A stretch of 64,000 nucleotides of DNA from Leisingera sp. ANG-M1 (GTDB lineage Bacteria > Pseudomonadota > Alphaproteobacteria > Rhodobacterales > Rhodobacteraceae), in NCBI RefSeq assembly GCF_000813745.1, contig NZ_JWLC01000015.1, forward strand, positions 124,001 through 188,000. The letters are read 5' to 3'. This document shows, piece after piece, positions 35,825-44,606 of this stretch. The translations under genes and the position numbers were made by a program. A model generated the notes under the pieces. That model ran no database searches, was not told the DNA's origin, and was given only the letters and a program-made list of their open reading frames with translations. Numbering within the stretch: position 1 is the stretch's first letter; each line of letters begins with the position of its first letter.

Positions 35825-36649
35825 TCATTCACCGCTTTGCAGGTACCTGGGCTGCAGAACGTGAATTGTCGGGCGGCTGGGCAGGGTGCGCAAAGAGACG
35901 GTGATCTCGCTGCTTCCGTCGTTCATAACTTCGAACTCCGGGCCAATGCGGGCCAGGAAGCGCTCGAGCGAATACTCGGTGAACCAGTGCATTGGGATGA
36001 TAACGGAGGAACGCAGCCGTCCGAGCACCTCCAGCATCTGATCCAGCGGCAGGGTGATCCCCCCATCCACCGCCGCCATCACCACATCCAGCCGCCCAAG
36101 CGCTGCATATTGCTCCGGCGTTGGCACATGATGCAAATGGCCGAGATGGCCGATACAAAGGCCCGCGGCTTCGAACACGAAGATGGAGTTGCCGTGCGGC
36201 TCTACCCCGCCGAACATGTTGCGGATGTCGGTCGGAACGTTACGGATCAGCATTTCTCCAAGGTCCAGGTGGTGCTGAGCCCCCGTTCCGGCAGGCCCCC
36301 ACCCCTGCAGCACATGCGGGATCGCCGGGTCCGGATGTGCGGTCCAATGGGTTTCATGGGCGTGGTTCATGGTGACGACATCCGGGATCAGCGGCGCGGA
36401 GCCAGTGAAGCCGGTGAAATCAGTCACCACATTGAGCCCCCCTTCAGTCCTGAGCAGGAAGGAGGCATGGGCAATATAGCGGATATGGACGCTGTCCCGG
36501 GAAACAGGATCCTGCCAGCTGGCCTTCTGCAGATACTCCAGCCCGTCTGTGCTTTCGGCCAGGGCGATGCAATGGCTCGCCCGCCGCTCCTGAGCTTGCA
36601 GAGCACCGGCACAGAGGGTCAGGCAGAGAAACCAAAGAAGAGCGCGCAT
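35825..36649 (-). CDS. Exported metallo-beta-lactamase-fold protein (UlaG-like)
   Basis: 274 residues from the ATG at 36649. A signal peptide MRALLWFLCLTLCAGALQAQ is followed by an MBL fold: IRYIAHASFLLRTEGGLN, the metal site in VTMNHAHETHW, and GLCIGHLGHLHHVPT plus MHWFTE at the C-terminus. The usual HxHxDH reads HAHETH, so the Asp is Thr; metal binding may be altered. The UlaG-like group hydrolyses phosphodiesters or lactones. It lies downstream of repeat copy D, separate from the thrC cluster. Confidence 0.82.
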   Translation of the reverse strand: MRALLWFLCLTLCAGALQAQERRASHCIALAESTDGLEYLQKASWQDPVSRDSVHIRYIAHASFLLRTEGGLNVVTDFTGFTGSAPLIPDVVTMNHAHETHWTAHPDPAIPHVLQGWGPAGTGAQHHLDLGEMLIRNVPTDIRNMFGGVEPHGNSIFVFEAAGLCIGHLGHLHHVPTPEQYAALGRLDVVMAAVDGGITLPLDQMLEVLGRLRSSVIIPMHWFTEYSLERFLARIGPEFEVMNDGSSEITVSLRTLPSRPTIHVLQPRYLQSGE

Positions 36650-36711
36650 GACGCAGGTTCTAGGGCGTATTTTCCCGCTGTCAGCCCTTTGGGCGGAAAT
36701 TCCTCCCAGAG

Positions 36712-36910
36712 GCCCTCCCGCCCGCTCCTGCAGAATTTGAAATTCTGCCTCGCAGTTGGGCATAGCGCCGGGCCGGCGGCCCGGCGCAGACGGTTCGCTT
36801 GCGCAGCCGGTTCTTCCGGCCGCCAGGCCGGACAGCGCCGCGCCTCAGGCGCGGCGCTATGCCCAACGGGAGCGGCGCATTTTCAATGCGGCTGCGACGG
36901 ACGGGAGCTC
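36712..36910. repeat. Double-headed palindromic intergenic element, copy D
   Basis: Left arm CTCCCGCCCGCTCCTGCAG...AGTTGGGCATAGCGCCG (36714-36771) and right arm, inverted, CGGCGCTATGCCCAAC..GGACGGGAG (36852-36908) are near mirror images, each with its own small palindrome (GCAGAATT/AATTCTGC on the left, CGCATTTTCAATGCG on the right). The middle holds more G+C-rich hairpins. So copy D looks like two heads of the A/B/C element in opposite directions. Confidence 0.65.
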
Positions 36911-36940
36911 TCCGGCTGCGGCTGGACGGTGTGTTTGCGG

Positions 36941-37531
36941 TCAGGCCTGCCCTGCAAGGGTCTTACCGCGGCGGTCATGGCGCAACGAGGCATAAAGCAC
37001 ATGGGTGCGCCAGCGGCCGTTGATCTGCAGATAGGACTGGGCGACGCCTTCGTATTTGAAACCGGATTTCTCCAGCAGCCCGCGGGAGGCCTGGTTTTCC
37101 GGCAAACAGGCGGCCTCGATCCTGGAGAGATCCAGCTTACTGAATGCATAATGCACCACGGCGCCGATGGCCTCGCGCATGTAGCCTTGGCGGGCAAAGG
37201 ATTGGCCGGTCCAGTACCCCAGCGTCCCCGCCTGGGCCGGGCCGCGGCGGATGTTATCGAGCGTGATCGCCCCAACCAGCTGATTGTCCGACCGGCGCAC
37301 CAGGAACAACGGCAGCGCAGTGCCACCGGAGACTGAACGGCGGGCCCAGTAAACCCGGTTGGTAAAGCTCTTGCGGCTGAGGTGGTCGGCCGCCCAGCTT
37401 GGCTCCCAAGGCGTGAGATACGCCTGGCTCTGAAGGCGCAGCGCCGCCCAGCCGTGAAAATCCGCATGCACCGGCGGCCTGAGAGTCAGGCGCTCGGTTT
37501 CAATACGGACCTTGCGGCGGTTGAGCAGCAT
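36941..37531 (-). CDS. RimJ/RimL-type GNAT N-acetyltransferase
   Basis: 196 residues. It starts with ETERLTLRPPVHADFHGW and has YWTGQSFARQGYMREAIGAVV (acetyl-CoA loop) and ACLPENQASRGLLEKSGFKYE, which is the RimJ/RimL acetyltransferase pattern for protein N-termini or small amines. Its ATG overlaps the stop of the M16 gene (TGATG, sharing one base), so translation is coupled. It is the last gene of a long minus-strand cluster that begins with ctaC. Confidence 0.86.
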   Translation of the reverse strand: MLLNRRKVRIETERLTLRPPVHADFHGWAALRLQSQAYLTPWEPSWAADHLSRKSFTNRVYWARRSVSGGTALPLFLVRRSDNQLVGAITLDNIRRGPAQAGTLGYWTGQSFARQGYMREAIGAVVHYAFSKLDLSRIEAACLPENQASRGLLEKSGFKYEGVAQSYLQINGRWRTHVLYASLRHDRRGKTLAGQA

Positions 37532-38793
37532 CAGGCGGCGCGCCTCTCCTGCAGCCTCTCCAATGCGGGGGCGCCGTCCACCGGGCCATAAAGCGCGAGT
37601 GCTGCAGGTGCTGTTACAGCCATAGTCTCGGCCAGCTCACGCACGTCCTTTGTTTTGACCGCATTGATGCGCTCCACCGTGCGCTCCAGCGACGGCACCT
37701 TGCCCCAGATCTGCACCAGCCTCGCCAGACGCTCGGCCCGGTTCGAGGGGCTTTCCAGCCCCATCAGCATGCCTGCCTTCATCTGGGCGCGGGCGCGCTC
37801 AACCTCGGCATCGTTCATATCATCCGCAGCGCGTTTCATCTCGTCGATGGTGATGCCTGCCAGCTCCGCCAGCTGCTCGCCCGAGGTGCCCGCGTAGACG
37901 GTCATCGAGCCGGTATCTGCATAAGACCCGGCCTGCGAGAAGATCGTGTAGCAAAGGCCGCGTTTTTCGCGCACCTCCTGGAACAGCCGCGAAGACATGC
38001 CCCCGCCAAGGGCGCTGGCATAGATCTGCGCGGTGTACATGGACTGGTCGCGGTAGCTGGGCGCCTCAAAGGCCAGCGCAAAATGCGCCTGCTCCAGATC
38101 TTTCACTTGCCGTGCTTCACCACCGGTAAATGTGGCACCTTCGGCGGTGAAATCGGCTTTCGGCTCCATGTGGCCGAACAGGCGCTCTGCTAGTTTCACC
38201 AGCTCTTCGTGATCCACACCGCCAGCGGCTGCGAGGATCATCTGGCCGGGGCCGTAGTGCTCGCCGACAAAGCCTTGCAGATCCTCGCGGGAGAAGCTGC
38301 TGACACGCTCGGCCGGGCCCAGGATAGTGCGGCCCAAGGGCTGGCCGCGGTAGCTTTCCTCCTGCAGCCAGTCAAAGATCACATCATCGGGCGTATCCAG
38401 CGACTGGCCGATTTCCTGCAGGATCACCCCGCGCTCGACCTCGATCTCGCGCTGGTCGAACACCGGGTTCAGCAGGATATCCCCGATCACGTCCACCGCC
38501 AACGGCACGTCGTCCTTCAGCACACGAGCGTAGTAGGCCGTTACCTCGCGCGAGGTGTAAGCGTTGATATAGCCGCCTACGTCCTCGATCTCCTCGGCGA
38601 TCTGCAAGGCCGAGCGGGTCTTGGTGCCCTTGAAGGCCATGTGCTCCAGGAAATGGGCAATACCGTTCTGTTCAATCCGCTCGTGGCGGCCGCCGGCGCT
38701 TACCCAAATCCCGATCGCCGCGGATTCCAGACCCGGCATGTGCTCGGAGACGATGCGGAACCCGTTGGCGAGTGTGTGTTGCTGTACGGTCAA
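37531..38793 (-). CDS. M16-family zinc metalloprotease (mitochondrial processing peptidase-like)
   Basis: 420 residues. The inverted zinc motif HFLEH lies at 47-51 (HFLEHMAFKGT) and the third ligand Glu is in VERGVILQEI, near residue 127. The C-terminal half repeats the fold without the motif. The group is the bacterial relative of mitochondrial processing peptidase and cleaves small unstructured peptides or presequences. Its ATG overlaps the thrC stop by four bases, a conserved arrangement in Rhodobacterales. Confidence 0.92.
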   Translation of the reverse strand: MTVQQHTLANGFRIVSEHMPGLESAAIGIWVSAGGRHERIEQNGIAHFLEHMAFKGTKTRSALQIAEEIEDVGGYINAYTSREVTAYYARVLKDDVPLAVDVIGDILLNPVFDQREIEVERGVILQEIGQSLDTPDDVIFDWLQEESYRGQPLGRTILGPAERVSSFSREDLQGFVGEHYGPGQMILAAAGGVDHEELVKLAERLFGHMEPKADFTAEGATFTGGEARQVKDLEQAHFALAFEAPSYRDQSMYTAQIYASALGGGMSSRLFQEVREKRGLCYTIFSQAGSYADTGSMTVYAGTSGEQLAELAGITIDEMKRAADDMNDAEVERARAQMKAGMLMGLESPSNRAERLARLVQIWGKVPSLERTVERINAVKTKDVRELAETMAVTAPAALALYGPVDGAPALERLQERRAA

Positions 38794-40178
38794 TGCGCGA
38801 TGTTCTTTCTGATGTGATCCTCAAGGGCAGCCAGATCATTGGCGATCCGGGTCACCCGTTCCGATCTCTCATACAGGTCGGACATGCGCTGCGGCAAGGG
38901 CGGATGGATACCGCTTGCATCTTCCACGGCTGCCGGGAACTTCGCCGGATGCGCGGTGGCCAGGGTGATCATCGGCACGTCTGCGTTACGGTGCTCGTTC
39001 GCCACCTTCACGCCAACCGCACCATGCGGGCACAGCAGCTCGCCTGAGGCAGCCAGTTCGGATTTGATGGTGGCCAGGGTCTCCTCCTCGGAGGTGCGGC
39101 CCGAGGCATAGGTTTCAGACAGCGCCTGCATCGCACCTTGGGAGACGTCAAAGCCGCCGTTCTTCAGCTCATCCATCAGCTGGGCGATGGCCTTGCTGTC
39201 CTTGCCATAGGCGTAGAACAGGGCGCGTTCGAAGTTGGAGGACACCTGAATGTCCATCGAAGGCGAGATCGAGGGCTGGGTGTCGCCCTTGTAGTAGCCC
39301 TGCCCGGACAAGCAGCGGTGCAGGATGTCGTTCTGGTTGGTGGCAACCACCAGCTGGTCGATCGGCAGGCCCATCTGCTTGGCAATGAAGCCCGCAAAAA
39401 TATCGCCGAAGTTGCCGGTGGGCACGGTGAAGCTCACCTTGCGCTGCGGTGCCCCCACCGAGACAGCGGCGGAGAAGTAATAGACCACCTGCGCCAGCAC
39501 GCGGGCGATGTTGATCGAATTGACGCCCGCCAGTTTCACACCGTCACGGAAGTCGAAGTCGTTGAACATGTCCTTCACGCGCGCCTGGCAGTCGTCGAAG
39601 TCGCCATCGACGGCCAAGGCGTGGACATTGGCGTCCTGCGGGGTGGTCATCTGGCGGCGCTGCACCTCAGACACACGGCCGTGCGGATAGAGGATAAAGA
39701 CATCCACATTGTTCAGGCCCCGGAAGGCTTCCATGGCTGCAGAGCCGGTATCGCCGGAGGTGGCGCCTGCGATGGTCACCCGGTCGCCGCGGCGCTCAAG
39801 TGCGGCCTGGAACAGCTGGCCGATCAGCTGCATGGCGAAGTCCTTGAAGGCCAGCGTCGGCCCGTGGAACAGCTCCAGCAGGAAGTGGTTGGGGGCCAGC
39901 TGTTTCAGCGGTGCGCGGGCGGCATGGCCGAAGCCCTCGTAAGCGCGGGCGATGATGCCGCGGAATTCCTCGTCGGTGAAGCAGTCGCCGATGAAAGGAC
40001 GCATGACGCGGAAGGCGGTTTCTTCGTACGACAGACCAGCCAGCGCAGCGATCTCATCCTGGGACATCTGCGGGATTTCGGCCGGCACATAGAGGCCGCC
40101 GTCGCGGGCCAGGCCGGTCAGCATTGCGTCTTCAAAGGTCAGCTCGGGCGCTTGGCCCCGGGTCGAGATATATTTCAT
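38790..40178 (-). CDS. thrC: Threonine synthase
   Basis: 462 residues, the long form. The PLP lysine is Lys112 in HGPTLAFKDFAMQL; phosphate-binding GATSGDTGSAAMEAF and the N-terminal MKYISTRGQAPELTF are typical. It turns O-phosphohomoserine into threonine. It follows the SURF1 gene by 20 bases and overlaps the M16 gene, so it seems to share a transcript with oxidase assembly genes rather than with other threonine genes. Confidence 0.96.
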   Translation of the reverse strand: MKYISTRGQAPELTFEDAMLTGLARDGGLYVPAEIPQMSQDEIAALAGLSYEETAFRVMRPFIGDCFTDEEFRGIIARAYEGFGHAARAPLKQLAPNHFLLELFHGPTLAFKDFAMQLIGQLFQAALERRGDRVTIAGATSGDTGSAAMEAFRGLNNVDVFILYPHGRVSEVQRRQMTTPQDANVHALAVDGDFDDCQARVKDMFNDFDFRDGVKLAGVNSINIARVLAQVVYYFSAAVSVGAPQRKVSFTVPTGNFGDIFAGFIAKQMGLPIDQLVVATNQNDILHRCLSGQGYYKGDTQPSISPSMDIQVSSNFERALFYAYGKDSKAIAQLMDELKNGGFDVSQGAMQALSETYASGRTSEEETLATIKSELAASGELLCPHGAVGVKVANEHRNADVPMITLATAHPAKFPAAVEDASGIHPPLPQRMSDLYERSERVTRIANDLAALEDHIRKNIAH

Positions 40179-40198
40179 CGCCTTCAGCTCTTTTCAGT

Positions 40199-40861
40199 TC
40201 AGGGGCGGCTGCGCCGCAGGAAGTAGAGGGTCATCGCCGCCCAGATAACGGCCAGCGAAAACCAGGTGATCGCATATTGCAAGTGGTTGTTGGGGATGCC
40301 CGCCGTTGTCACGGCATGCGGAGTGACCGCGGCCTCAGGCGTTGCGCTGCGGGCGACAATCAAAACGGGTTCGGTGTTCAGGCGCTCTGCCATATAGGCC
40401 ACGTCCCGGGCATAGAGGATATTGGTGTCCACTGCCGGCGCAGGCGTGGTCCAGTCGCCCTCATCCGGCCAGAGAAGATTGCCTGTTACCGAAGCCGCTC
40501 CGTAGTTCAGTGGCATATTCTTTTTGGCTGCGGAAATGAAACCGCGGTCTACGAGGACACGCCGGCCATCGGAGGTAACAAAGGGCGCTATGACCCGGTA
40601 GCCCGTCTCGGCGTCCTTAGTGACCCAGAACACGTGCAGTTCGTTGCCCTCGATCTCACCTTCAGCGGTGACGGCCAGGTAACGGTCGCGCTTTTCGACC
40701 GGGGATTGGGGCAAACCTGCAGGAACAGCTGCAATATTGCTCTCAATCGTGTGCAGCAGGTCTTCTTTCCAGGCCTTGCGCTGCAGCTGCCAGGTGCCAA
40801 GGCCGATCAGTATCGCCAGGCCGGCGCCGCTGATGATCAACAGGAAGATGACACGCCGCAT
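40199..40861 (-). CDS. SURF1-family cytochrome oxidase assembly protein
   Basis: 220 residues with two membrane helices, at about 5-22 (VIFLLIISGAGLAILIGLG) and 195-213. The periplasmic loop carries the SURF1 motifs GTWQLQRKAWKEDLL near the start, RRVLVDRGFI, and NNHLQYAITWFSLAVIWAAM at the C-terminal helix. Surf1 helps insert heme a into subunit I of aa3 oxidase. It follows ctaE, from which it is separated by a strong hairpin. Confidence 0.93.
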   Translation of the reverse strand: MRRVIFLLIISGAGLAILIGLGTWQLQRKAWKEDLLHTIESNIAAVPAGLPQSPVEKRDRYLAVTAEGEIEGNELHVFWVTKDAETGYRVIAPFVTSDGRRVLVDRGFISAAKKNMPLNYGAASVTGNLLWPDEGDWTTPAPAVDTNILYARDVAYMAERLNTEPVLIVARSATPEAAVTPHAVTTAGIPNNHLQYAITWFSLAVIWAAMTLYFLRRSRP

Positions 40862-40886
40862 CGACGCTGCTCCGCTTCAAAGTTCA

Positions 40887-40915
40887 GGGCGCGCAAGGTG
40901 TCCCCTTGCGCGCCC
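40887..40915 (-). terminator. Strong intercistronic hairpin between ctaE and SURF1
   Basis: A perfect 12-bp stem GGGCGCGCAAGG/CCTTGCGCGCCC with a five-base loop, in the 116-bp gap. No U-tract follows on the minus strand (TGAACTTTG), so it may shield the ctaE mRNA end or partly attenuate rather than fully terminate. Confidence 0.5.
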
Positions 40916-40977
40916 CGTGTGTGACTTCATGCCTGCGGATAATCAACCGCAAACATGTAACCATTACAAACCGCCCG

Positions 40978-41787
40978 TTACAGGCCGGAAGTGCCCCAGA
41001 TGTAGACAGCCACAAACAGGAACAGCCAGACGACGTCCACGAAGTGCCAGTACCAAGCTGCAGCTTCAAAGCCGACGTGCTGTTCGGGGGTGAAGTCGCC
41101 CTTCATTGCGCGGATCAGGCAAACGGTCAGGAAGATGGTGCCGATCACAACGTGGAAGCCGTGGAAACCGGTTGCCATGAAGAAGTTCGAGTAGAACTCG
41201 TCTTCGCCGAACTTCCAGCCTTCGTGCAGCAGGTGGGCGTACTCGTAGCCCTGCAGGAAGGTGAAGGCGATGCCGAAGGCGATACCGATGGCCAGGCCCT
41301 GGATCAGCGCCTTGCGGTCGTTGTTGTGGACTAGAGCATGGTGCGCCCAGGTCACGGCACAGCCGGACAGCAGCAGGATCAGGGTGTTGATCAGCGGCAG
41401 GTGGAACGGATCAACTGCATAGATTTCCGGCGCCACATATTCGGTGCCGACATAAGTCTCCATCGGGTACATGGCGTGTTTGAAGAACGACCAGAACCAG
41501 GCGAAGAAGAACATCACCTCGGACATCACAAACAGGATGAAGCCGTAGCGCAGGCCGATGCGCACGACCGGGGTGTGATCGCCGATCTTGCTTTCAGCAA
41601 CAACTTCGGACCACCAGGCGAAGGCGGTGTAGAGAACTGCCACAAAGCCGATCCAGAACGGCCAGGCAGTGATGCCCTTCATCCAGAGAACCGCGCCAAC
41701 CAGCATGACGAAGGTGCCGACCGAAGCAGCCAGCGGCCAGATCGACGGCGGCAGAATATGAAAATCGTGATTTTTAGCGTGCGCCAT
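40978..41787 (-). CDS. ctaE: Cytochrome c oxidase subunit III
   Basis: 269 residues, seven membrane helices. Family signatures include [19 protein letters not shown] near the N-terminus, [20 protein letters not shown] and [40 protein letters not shown]. It is a core subunit of the aa3 oxidase in the cytoplasmic membrane. The gene lies 23 bases after ctaG. Subunit I (ctaD) is not in the window. Confidence 0.97.
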   Translation of the reverse strand: MAHAKNHDFHILPPSIWPLAASVGTFVMLVGAVLWMKGITAWPFWIGFVAVLYTAFAWWSEVVAESKIGDHTPVVRIGLRYGFILFVMSEVMFFFAWFWSFFKHAMYPMETYVGTEYVAPEIYAVDPFHLPLINTLILLLSGCAVTWAHHALVHNNDRKALIQGLAIGIAFGIAFTFLQGYEYAHLLHEGWKFGEDEFYSNFFMATGFHGFHVVIGTIFLTVCLIRAMKGDFTPEQHVGFEAAAWYWHFVDVVWLFLFVAVYIWGTSGL

Positions 41788-41810
41788 TTAAGTGTCCCTC
41801 ACCTAGCGGC

Positions 41811-42398
41811 CTAGTTCGTGGTTGTGCCTGCCCCGGTGTTTTCCCCGGTGTCGAGGGCTGCGTATCCCTCGGGCAGATCGATTTCATGGAACGTGTACGA
41901 CAGTGTGATCGTATGCACGTATTTCGCGTCCCGGTCCTCGATGATTTCCGGGTCAACATAGAAGGTCACGGGCATCTGCACCCGCTCCCCTGGCTGAAGC
42001 ACCTGCTCGGTAAAGCAGAAGCAGTCGATTTTTTCGAAGAAATAGCCGGCTTGATACGGCGCCACATTATAGGACGCCTGGCCCGCAACCGGGCGGTCGG
42101 TCGGGTTATAGGCCTCGTAGAAGGCAAGCCCAGTTTCACCCAGCTTGATCTCCATCTCGCGCACGACCGGCTTGAACTCCCACGGCATGCCGCGCTGTTT
42201 GGAACCGTCGAAACGCACCTTGATGGTCTGATCCAGAACCGTGTCGGAGCCGCCATTGGCCACCTGGGTGACGCCGCCAAAGCCGGTGACCCGGCAGAAC
42301 CAGTCATAGAACGGCACCGAAGCCCAGGAGAGGCCGCCCATCAGGACAACCACGCCGACCAGCTGGACCACGGTTTTCTGGGGACCCTTCAGTGCCAT
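41811..42398 (-). CDS. ctaG: Cytochrome c oxidase assembly protein CtaG (Cox11)
   Basis: 195 residues. One N-terminal helix (QLVGVVVLMGGLSWASVPFY) anchors a periplasmic domain with the copper-binding motif DCFCFTEQVL and the flanking YNVAPYQAGYFFEKI typical of Cox11. It delivers copper to the CuB centre of subunit I. Its ATG shares a base with the stop codon of the small gene upstream (TGATG at 42396-42400). Confidence 0.95.
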   Translation of the reverse strand: MALKGPQKTVVQLVGVVVLMGGLSWASVPFYDWFCRVTGFGGVTQVANGGSDTVLDQTIKVRFDGSKQRGMPWEFKPVVREMEIKLGETGLAFYEAYNPTDRPVAGQASYNVAPYQAGYFFEKIDCFCFTEQVLQPGERVQMPVTFYVDPEIIEDRDAKYVHTITLSYTFHEIDLPEGYAALDTGENTGAGTTTN

Positions 42399-42562
42399 CA
42401 GTTCTGTTCCTCCTGTGCACCTGGGAACTTGAAGCTCGCCGAGGTCACCTTGACCATAGTCAGCGCCATGATCAGGACCACAAAGGCAGCCAGCAGGATG
42501 CCGACGCCCAGGTTCAAGCCCGAGCGGCGCTTGTGGAGTTCATGGTCCTTGCGCAATGCCAT
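42398..42562 (-). CDS. Small single-helix protein of the ctaB-ctaG gap
   Basis: 54 residues, starting MALRKDHELHKRRSGLNLGV and ending KFPGAQEEQN. A basic N-terminus is followed by one hydrophobic helix (GVGILLAAFVVLIMALTMVKV, about 19-38, shown in part). Its ATG is two bases from the ctaB stop, and its stop overlaps the ctaG start (TGATG). Small one-helix proteins in this place are common in alphaproteobacterial cta clusters and are thought to help oxidase assembly; this role is inferred from context. It is too short for many gene finders. Confidence 0.82.
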   Translation of the reverse strand: MALRKDHELHKRRSGLNLGVGILLAAFVVLIMALTMVKVTSASFKFPGAQEEQN

Positions 42563-42563
42563 G

Positions 42564-43505
42564 TTACCAGCCTCCCAGCCCGTAGGGCTTCAGCAGGGCC
42601 TCGGCCAGAATCGCGCCGAAGTGCAGGAAGAGATAGAGCAGCGACAGTTTGAAGAAGCTGCGCTCCACCTTGAAGTTGTCCGCCTCGGAGTCGTCCTCAT
42701 CCCGGCGGGTGATCTTCCAAGCACCGTGCAGAAACAGCGCGTTCAGCACCAGGGCCACGGCCAGATACAGCGGGCCGCCGATGCCGGAGAAAGCGGTGCC
42801 AACGGCCAGCAGAGCCAGCAGCACGGTGTAGGCGAGGATGTGGATGCGGGTGGAGCGGCGGCCGTGGGTCACGGTCAGCATCGGCACGCCTGCATCGTCG
42901 TAGTCCGAGCGCATGAACAGCGCCAGCGCCCAGAAATGCGGCGGCGTCCACATGAAGGTCAGAAGGAACATCAGCCAGGGCTCAACCGACATGGTGCCGG
43001 TGGCGGCGATCCAGCCGATCACCGGCGGGAAGGCACCCGCGGCGCCGCCGATCACAATGTTCTGCGGCGTCGCCCGCTTGAGCCACATGGTGTAGATCAC
43101 TACGTAGAAGAAGATGGTAAAGGCCAGGAAAGCGCCTGCAAAAACGTTGGCGGCCAGGGCCAGCATGATCACCGACAGGCCGGACAGCGCCAGGCCCAGT
43201 GCCAGCGCCTCGCCCGGCTCGACCTTGCCAGCCGGGATCGGGCGGCCCTTGGTGCGCTTCATCACCTTATCGATATCGGCATCCCACCACATATTGAGCG
43301 CGCCGGAGGCGCCGCCGCCGATGGCGATGAACAGGATGGCGCAGAAGCCGACAACGGGGTGCACGCCAACCGGAGCCGCCAGCAGGCCGACCAGCGCGGT
43401 GAACACGACCAGCGACATGACGCGCGGCTTCAGCAGGGCGAAATAATCGCCGAAGCTGGCCTCGTCTTCATATGCACGGCTGGCGTTGATGCTTGCGTCG
43501 GTCAT
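42564..43505 (-). CDS. ctaB: Protoheme IX farnesyltransferase (heme O synthase)
   Basis: 313 residues, eight to nine membrane helices. UbiA-type Asp-rich motif DADIDKVMKRTKGRPIPAG and the second loop motif (RSDYDDAGVPMLTVTHG) are present. It attaches the farnesyl group to heme B to make heme O, the precursor of heme A. The ATG at 43505 has AAGGA six bases upstream; a start at 43568 would put the N-terminus inside a hairpin region and is less likely. Confidence 0.95.
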   Translation of the reverse strand: MTDASINASRAYEDEASFGDYFALLKPRVMSLVVFTALVGLLAAPVGVHPVVGFCAILFIAIGGGASGALNMWWDADIDKVMKRTKGRPIPAGKVEPGEALALGLALSGLSVIMLALAANVFAGAFLAFTIFFYVVIYTMWLKRATPQNIVIGGAAGAFPPVIGWIAATGTMSVEPWLMFLLTFMWTPPHFWALALFMRSDYDDAGVPMLTVTHGRRSTRIHILAYTVLLALLAVGTAFSGIGGPLYLAVALVLNALFLHGAWKITRRDEDDSEADNFKVERSFFKLSLLYLFLHFGAILAEALLKPYGLGGW

Positions 43506-43527
43506 CTTGCGTCCTTTGGCGGCAACA

Positions 43528-43592
43528 GGTGCGCATCGCTGCGCACCCTGGTCTTTTTGCTGTGTCATATGGAGCTCCCTAGAGCTCCATAT
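43528..43592 (-). terminator. Double hairpin between ctaC and ctaB
   Basis: Two perfect stems in the 96-bp gap: ATATGGAGCTC/GAGCTCCATAT (11 bp, 43567-43592, loop CCTA) and GGTGCGCA/TGCGCACC (8 bp, 43528-43547). Neither has a strong U-tract; on the minus strand the first is followed by GACACAGCAAAAAG. They probably stabilise the ctaC mRNA end or reduce read-through into ctaB. Confidence 0.5.
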
Positions 43593-43601
43593 AGCCGGCT
43601 A

Positions 43602-44447
43602 TCAGTTCGAGGCGACCTGATAGGCCTGCGGGGTGCCCGCGTATTCGTCGATCGCGCCTTTCAGCCAGGCGTCATACTCTTCCTGGGTCACGACCTTGAC
43701 GGTGATCGGCATGTAGGCGTGGTCCTTGCCGCACAGCTCGGAGCACTGGCCGAAGTAGATGCCTTCTTTGCCTTCGTCGACTTTGAACCACAGCTGTGCC
43801 AGGCGGCCCGGAACGCCGTCCTGCTTCACGCCGAAGGCCGGAATGGTCCAGGAGTGGATCACGTCAGCCGCAGTCACATTCATCACGATGGTCTTGCCCG
43901 AGGGCACAACAACCGCGGTGTCGGTGGCCAGCAGGTACTCGTCCTCGGCATAGCCGTTTTCGGCCAGCTGGTCTTTCGGCAGCAGGAAGCTTTCAAAGCC
44001 GAACTCGTGGTCCTCGTATTCATAGCCCCAGTACCACTGGTAGCCGGTCACCTTGATGTTGATGTCGCCTTCCGGGATTTCCTGCTGGGCAAACAGCTGC
44101 GGCAGCGAGAAGGAGCCGATGAACACCAGTACCAGGATCGGGATGATGGTCCAGGCGATCTCGATCGGGGTGTGGTGGGTGAACTTGGCCGGGGTCGGGT
44201 TGGCGCGGCGGTTGAAACGCAGGATCGCCCACAGCAGCAGTCCGGCCACGAAAACGCAGATCACGGTAATGATCACCAGGATCATCCAGTCCAGCCGAAC
44301 GATCCCGTCCATCAGCGAGGTTGCCGCCGGCTGGAAGTTCAGGCCGCCGTCAACCGGCTTACCAATGGTTTTCAGGCCTTCTTGCGCCATTGCTGGAAGG
44401 CTCGAAAGGCCGGCGAAAAGGCCCGAAAGCATCAAAGCGTTTTTCAT
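43602..44447 (-). CDS. ctaC: Cytochrome c oxidase subunit II
   Basis: 281 residues. A signal peptide (MKNALMLSGLFAGLSSLPAMA) and two membrane helices (WMILVIITVICVFVAGLLLW, IEIAWTIIPILVLVFIGSF) precede the cupredoxin domain with the CuA site: VIHSWTIPAFGVK (His) and YFGQCSELCGKDHAYMPI (two Cys, Glu, His, Met). It accepts electrons from cytochrome c. First gene of the cta cluster; divergent from tldD over a region with an FNR-type box. Confidence 0.97.
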   Translation of the reverse strand: MKNALMLSGLFAGLSSLPAMAQEGLKTIGKPVDGGLNFQPAATSLMDGIVRLDWMILVIITVICVFVAGLLLWAILRFNRRANPTPAKFTHHTPIEIAWTIIPILVLVFIGSFSLPQLFAQQEIPEGDINIKVTGYQWYWGYEYEDHEFGFESFLLPKDQLAENGYAEDEYLLATDTAVVVPSGKTIVMNVTAADVIHSWTIPAFGVKQDGVPGRLAQLWFKVDEGKEGIYFGQCSELCGKDHAYMPITVKVVTQEEYDAWLKGAIDEYAGTPQAYQVASN

Positions 44448-44606
44448 GTTCTGTCCTGATCGTTTGATCGCATGTTCTGGCAGCAGCACGAAATCGGGGA
44501 ATCAATGATTCCACAAAACGCACCTGCCCCGTTGTCTTTGACGCCGCTTAAAATCATATTCGGGGACACAGATAAAGAGGCAGCCAAGCGTCAAACCGTC
44601 GCTTTC

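Noticed and set aside
41886-44459. 857-codon open frame opposite ctaG, ctaB and ctaC
   Set aside because: It spans several well-identified genes and their gaps. Its sequence has no fold pattern and is the usual antisense shadow of high-G+C genes.
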